Origin: Flavobacterium sp. LC2016-13
GTDB lineage: Bacteria > Bacteroidota > Bacteroidia > Flavobacteriales > Flavobacteriaceae
Direction of reading: 5' to 3'
NCBI RefSeq assembly: GCF_009707955.1
Contig: NZ_WMDQ01000001.1
Coordinates: 186,001 to 250,000 of the forward strand
Length of the DNA stretch: 64,000 nt
This document shows positions 60,473 through 64,000 of the stretch, piece by piece; positions within the stretch are counted from its first letter, which is position 1, and each line of letters opens with the position of its first letter. Below the pieces are notes generated by a model. The model saw nothing but the letters and a program-made list of their open reading frames with translations. It ran no database searches and was not told where the DNA came from. The translations under genes were made by a program, and so were the position numbers.

Positions 60473-61894
60473 TTATTCTGCGTTGTCTAAAAAATCTTTG
60501 ATTTTATCGACATAACGATCAAAAAATGATCTTCTTATTTTTGTTTCTGTAGATTCTTCTTTAACCGCGTTTGTTCTAACTTCTCTTGGTTGTTCGAAAG
60601 TTTCTACTCTTTCAACGTAATTTTCTTCTACTTCGTATCGCTGCTGTACTGGTTGTTGTGGCTGCGCCGGAGCGTTTCTGTATACTACTTTTGGCTGTTC
60701 ATTTACAAGTTCCATTCTAACAGCACTTTGTGTACTATTTTCGATACTGTTCATTACTAAACCAACTGCAGTTGCAAATAACGGACTTGAAATTTCTTCA
60801 CTTGAATTTCCTGCTAAATGCTCGTTTGGATATCCAATTCTGGTGTCCATTCCGGTAATATACTCTACTAATTGTTTAATATGTTTTAGTTGAGCTCCAC
60901 CACCTGTAAGAACGATTCCTGCAATTAATTTTTTACGAGGATCTTCGTGTCCGTAAGCTTTAATTTCAGCGAAAACCTGCTCTACTATTTCTACTACACG
61001 GGCATGAATAATTTTAGACAAGTTTTTAAGCGAAATCTCTTTTGGCTCTCTTCCTCTCAATCCCGGAATAGAAACAATTTCGTTGTCTTTATTTTCTCCC
61101 GGCCAGGCTGATCCGAATTTTATTTTTAAAAGCTCGGCTTGTTTTTCGATAATCGAACATCCTTCTTTAATATCGTCTGTAATTACATTTCCTCCAAAAG
61201 GAATTACTGCAGTATGACGAATAATACCATCTTTAAAAATGGCCAAATCTGTTGTTCCACCACCAATATCGATAAGTGCAACTCCAGCTTCTTTTTCTTC
61301 CTGGCTTAAAACGGCATCAGCAGAAGCTAATGGTTCTAATGTTAAGCCTGATAATTCGATTCCTGAACTCTGAATACATCTTCCAACATTTCTGATTGAT
61401 GATGCCTGCCCAACGACTACGTGAAAACTAGATTCTAATCTTCCACCGTACATTCCAATTGGTTCTTTAATTTCAGATTGTCCGTCGATTTTAAATTCCT
61501 GCGGCAAAACGTGAATAATTTCTTCTCCCGGTAACATGGCCAGTTTATTAACCTGGTCAATCAACATTTGAATATCATTTTCGCCAATTACTTCTTCCGG
61601 ATTACTACGGCTGATGTAATCTGTATGCTGAATGCTTCTGATGTGCTGTCCGGCAATACCAACAACTACATCTTTTATTTTGTAACCTGAATTGTTTTCT
61701 GCTTCTAAAATAGCTTGTTGAATTGACTGAATAGTTTGCGTAATGTTGTTTACAACACCTCGCGCAACACCCAAACTTTTGGATTTACCAATACCCAAAA
61801 TTTCCAATTTCCCATACTCGTTCTTCTTGCCAATCATGGCAACTATTTTGGTGGTTCCAATATCTAGACCTACTGCAATGTTATCTTTTTCCAT
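60473..61894 (-). CDS. ftsA: Cell division protein FtsA
   Basis: 473 residues of the actin/Hsp70 ATPase fold. Phosphate-binding motifs: VGLDIGTTKIVAMIG near the start, LIDIGGGTTDLAIF in the middle and IVLTGGGAQLKHI later. Residues from about 400 form a Gln/Pro/Arg-rich linker, and the very C-terminus RSFFDRYVDKIKDFLDN is an amphipathic membrane-targeting helix. It tethers FtsZ filaments to the membrane. It lies 85 bp upstream of ftsZ and 6 bp after ftsQ. Confidence 0.96.
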   Translation of the reverse strand: MEKDNIAVGLDIGTTKIVAMIGKKNEYGKLEILGIGKSKSLGVARGVVNNITQTIQSIQQAILEAENNSGYKIKDVVVGIAGQHIRSIQHTDYISRSNPEEVIGENDIQMLIDQVNKLAMLPGEEIIHVLPQEFKIDGQSEIKEPIGMYGGRLESSFHVVVGQASSIRNVGRCIQSSGIELSGLTLEPLASADAVLSQEEKEAGVALIDIGGGTTDLAIFKDGIIRHTAVIPFGGNVITDDIKEGCSIIEKQAELLKIKFGSAWPGENKDNEIVSIPGLRGREPKEISLKNLSKIIHARVVEIVEQVFAEIKAYGHEDPRKKLIAGIVLTGGGAQLKHIKQLVEYITGMDTRIGYPNEHLAGNSSEEISSPLFATAVGLVMNSIENSTQSAVRMELVNEQPKVVYRNAPAQPQQPVQQRYEVEENYVERVETFEQPREVRTNAVKEESTETKIRRSFFDRYVDKIKDFLDNAE

Positions 61895-61900
61895 TTTCTA

Positions 61901-62623
61901 TTATTTTGTGCAAACTACTTGTTCCGTAAACCTCAGGTCAATTTTATTGTATTTGTATAACGAACTGTCTAAAACTGCTTTTTGAAAAAACGCTTTATAG
62001 TTTCTAAATTTTTTATCAACATTCATCGTTCTGCCAAAATCGATGAAGTAATTATAATTTCTATTAAACATTTTTAAGCTACCATTAGGCATAATTTGGA
62101 TTGCAATGATGTTTTTTTTCAAAAACGCATCGTCATAAATTGTGCGAAATAGGGCAGCTAAATCTTCGTTATTTTTTTTATTTATTGTCCCAGAAACAAG
62201 AGGAACGCGCGCTGTAAAATTGTCTGATAAAGGCATTTTATTTCCCTCATAGTCAATATAAAAAGAGTTATCACCATCATAAACTCTCGCTATTGGTGTC
62301 TTCTGTTTTACTATCGCTTTTAGAACGCCATCGATACTTACAAAAACATCTGACTTCTCAATCATGTCTTGCGTATCAAGGGTTTTTTCTATCTTATTCA
62401 AATCTAGTTCAACTTTTCGGATACTGGAAGCGTCTTTTTTATTTTCTATTAACAATTTATTAACCGATTCAGGCTTCACAAACAGTGTGTTTTCTCCCAC
62501 AAAAACAACTGTTGCCTTCTTTAATTTTCTATTCCCATTTCGATGCTGAGCGAACGAATACAAAAAAAGTACAAGTCCAAAAATCAACAATAATCGAATA
62601 TTTGTCCAATTAAATATTTTCAT
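61901..62623 (-). CDS. ftsQ: Cell division protein FtsQ
   Basis: 240 residues. One membrane helix (FNWTNIRLLLIFGLVLFLYS, about 3-22) precedes a periplasmic part with POTRA-like start (VNKLLIENKKDASSIRKVEL) and the FtsQ/DivIB-type beta domain (YNYFIDFGRTMN). Despite weak conservation its place between murC and ftsA identifies it. It bridges cytoplasmic and periplasmic division proteins. Its start overlaps murC by 14 bp and ftsA starts 6 bp after its stop. Confidence 0.92.
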   Translation of the reverse strand: MKIFNWTNIRLLLIFGLVLFLYSFAQHRNGNRKLKKATVVFVGENTLFVKPESVNKLLIENKKDASSIRKVELDLNKIEKTLDTQDMIEKSDVFVSIDGVLKAIVKQKTPIARVYDGDNSFYIDYEGNKMPLSDNFTARVPLVSGTINKKNNEDLAALFRTIYDDAFLKKNIIAIQIMPNGSLKMFNRNYNYFIDFGRTMNVDKKFRNYKAFFQKAVLDSSLYKYNKIDLRFTEQVVCTK

Positions 62624-63959
62624 TTAATATCTTTTTGATTGACGGTACCATTTCTCCAATATCACCAGCTCCTATTGTTACAATTATTGGCGCATCACTG
62701 GCTTTGATCTCCGCTAATAAATCATTTTTTGCAACAATTTTTTTGTTCGAATTTGTCATTTTCCCCAACAGCCATTCTGATGTAATCCCTTCCATCGGTA
62801 ATTCGCGTGCAGGGTAAATATCCATTAAAAACACTTCATTAAATTGAGATAAACTCTCTGCAAATCCATCAGCAAAATCTCTTGTGCGGCTGAATAAGTG
62901 CGGCTGAAAAATTGCTAAAACTTTACGTCCCGGATACAATTCCGTAACAGCTTGATGTACAGCGTTTATTTCTGTTGGATGATGTGCATAATCATCTATA
63001 TAAACTAATTTTTCAGATTTAATCTGATATGAAAAACGTCTTCTGATTCCGTTAAATGAAGCCAGAGCTTTTGCTATTGCATCGGTTGACGTACCGTAGG
63101 TTTTTGACATCGCAATAGCCATCAGCGCATTCATTAAATTGTGTTTTCCAGGCAATCCAAAACGTAAATCTTTCATGATTTCTGATGGTGTTTGCACATC
63201 AAAAACATAACTTCCGTCTTCTATTCGAACATTGAATGCTTTATATTCAGCATCTTCATTTATAGCACATTGAACTCCTTCCAGAGGTAATTCTGTAGTG
63301 ATAAACAATTTATTTTTATCTTCTACTTTTAATGCAAATTCCAAAAATGAAGCTTCAATAGCATCGCTTGTTCCGTAAATATCCAAATGGTCTGCATCCA
63401 TAGATGTTACGCATGCGATGTTTGGATGAAGGTGCAAAAACGAACGATCAAATTCGTCTGCTTCTACAACTGTTACGGTTTTTCCTGTTCCAATTAAATT
63501 TGAATTATAATTTTCTACAATTCCCCCAACAAAAGCTGTAACATCGGCACCACTTTCATATAAAATATGGCCTAAAATACTGGATGTTGTTGTTTTACCG
63601 TGAGTTCCTGCAACTGCGAAACTAAACGTGCCTTTCGTGATAATCCCTAAAACTTCGGCACGTTTTTTAATTTCGTAATTTCTTTCAATAAAATAATTCC
63701 ACTCTGAATGTGTTTTAGGCACAGCAGGCGTAAAAATCACCAATGTGTTTTCTACAAAATAGTCTTTCGGAATTAAACCTATATTATCTTCAAAATGAAT
63801 ATCAATACCACTTTCAATCAACTCGCTGGTTAACATTGACGGCGTTTTATCGTATCCTGAAACCTCTTTTCCGATATATTTGAAATATCGGGCCAAGGCG
63901 CTCATACCGATTCCTCCGATGCCAATAAAATAAACGTTTTGTATTTGATTTAAATTCAT
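62610..63959 (-). CDS. murC: UDP-N-acetylmuramate-L-alanine ligase
   Basis: 449 residues. It attaches L-Ala to UDP-MurNAc in peptidoglycan synthesis, in the cytoplasm. The N-terminal dinucleotide-like GIGGIGMSALARYF, the ATP-binding AVAGTHGKTTTSSILGH, the central TSMDADHLDIYG with a metal-binding His, and the C-terminal DDYAHHPTEINAV are all present. The protein is complete and typical in length. It overlaps ftsQ by 14 bp. The upstream gene, expected to be murG, lies mostly outside the window. Confidence 0.96.
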   Translation of the reverse strand: MNLNQIQNVYFIGIGGIGMSALARYFKYIGKEVSGYDKTPSMLTSELIESGIDIHFEDNIGLIPKDYFVENTLVIFTPAVPKTHSEWNYFIERNYEIKKRAEVLGIITKGTFSFAVAGTHGKTTTSSILGHILYESGADVTAFVGGIVENYNSNLIGTGKTVTVVEADEFDRSFLHLHPNIACVTSMDADHLDIYGTSDAIEASFLEFALKVEDKNKLFITTELPLEGVQCAINEDAEYKAFNVRIEDGSYVFDVQTPSEIMKDLRFGLPGKHNLMNALMAIAMSKTYGTSTDAIAKALASFNGIRRRFSYQIKSEKLVYIDDYAHHPTEINAVHQAVTELYPGRKVLAIFQPHLFSRTRDFADGFAESLSQFNEVFLMDIYPARELPMEGITSEWLLGKMTNSNKKIVAKNDLLAEIKASDAPIIVTIGAGDIGEMVPSIKKILNENI

Positions 63960-64000
63960 TTCAATTTAATTTTGAGCTATTTACAGGTTACTTTATTTTC

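Noticed and set aside
63977..64000. End of a minus-strand gene upstream of murC, expected to be murG
   Set aside because: Only 24 bases are available; two frames end in a stop here and neither can be assigned to MurG.

Overview
The window comes from a low-GC Bacteroidota genome, almost certainly Flavobacterium or a close relative. The evidence is the gliding/type IX secretion genes gldK and gldL, promoters of the Bacteroidota type (TTG, about 20 bp, TAnnTTTG), an ECF-sigma/FecR/TonB-receptor operon, DUF4249 and DUF4494 proteins, and the order miaB, sigma-54-type activator, lptE, TPR protein, secG, groES, groEL. Product names rest on motifs and family resemblance read by eye; no database search was run.

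Layout. 1-5.6 kb (minus strand): gldL (partial), gldK, an arginase-fold protein that has lost its metal ligands, and topA. 5.9-15.1 kb (plus): a 13-residue-repeat secreted protein, miaB, a GxxExxY nuclease-fold gene inside 30-bp inverted repeats, a sigma-54-type activator, lptE, a Glu-rich TPR protein, secG, and groES/groEL split by a four-helix-bundle gene. 15.2-24.3 kb: a nucleotide pyrophosphatase-like enzyme, DoxX/HxlR with a perfect palindromic operator, an SDR, an AraC regulator, a SulP transporter, a small ferredoxin-like-type protein, an outer-membrane protein and a LytS/LytTR-type two-component pair.

24.3-33 kb is the accessory part. It has unknown small and secreted proteins and two short probable non-coding transcripts driven by near-identical promoters carrying a GTATAAATAC box. 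It also holds a three-gene cassette around a PHP-phosphoesterase/ABC-ATPase fusion that resembles single-protein phage-defence enzymes of the Ppl/TrlF kind, a structured repeat element, a CxxCxGxG protein, and a CI/Cro-like switch with three operator repeats. 33-39.4 kb has membrane and hypothetical genes, including a protein whose sequence pattern recalls bacterial gasdermins.

39.4-49.6 kb is concerned with the cell surface: a LytTR/lipoprotein-kinase pair divergent from a TonB-dependent receptor, then an ECF sigma, small protein, FecR, TonB-dependent receptor and DUF4249 operon. 49.9-57.4 kb carries an M20 amidohydrolase, a frameshifted gene, an S10 carboxypeptidase, Crp-like and LuxR-like regulators, two tandem alpha/beta hydrolases and a lipoprotein. 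57.5-64 kb (minus) has tRNA-Arg(TCG) and the end of the division and cell-wall cluster: murC, ftsQ, ftsA, ftsZ and a YqeY-like gene.

The most promising new biology is the PHP-ATPase cassette, the shared GTATAAATAC promoter family with its short transcripts, the gasdermin-like protein and the repeat-bounded GxxExxY unit.
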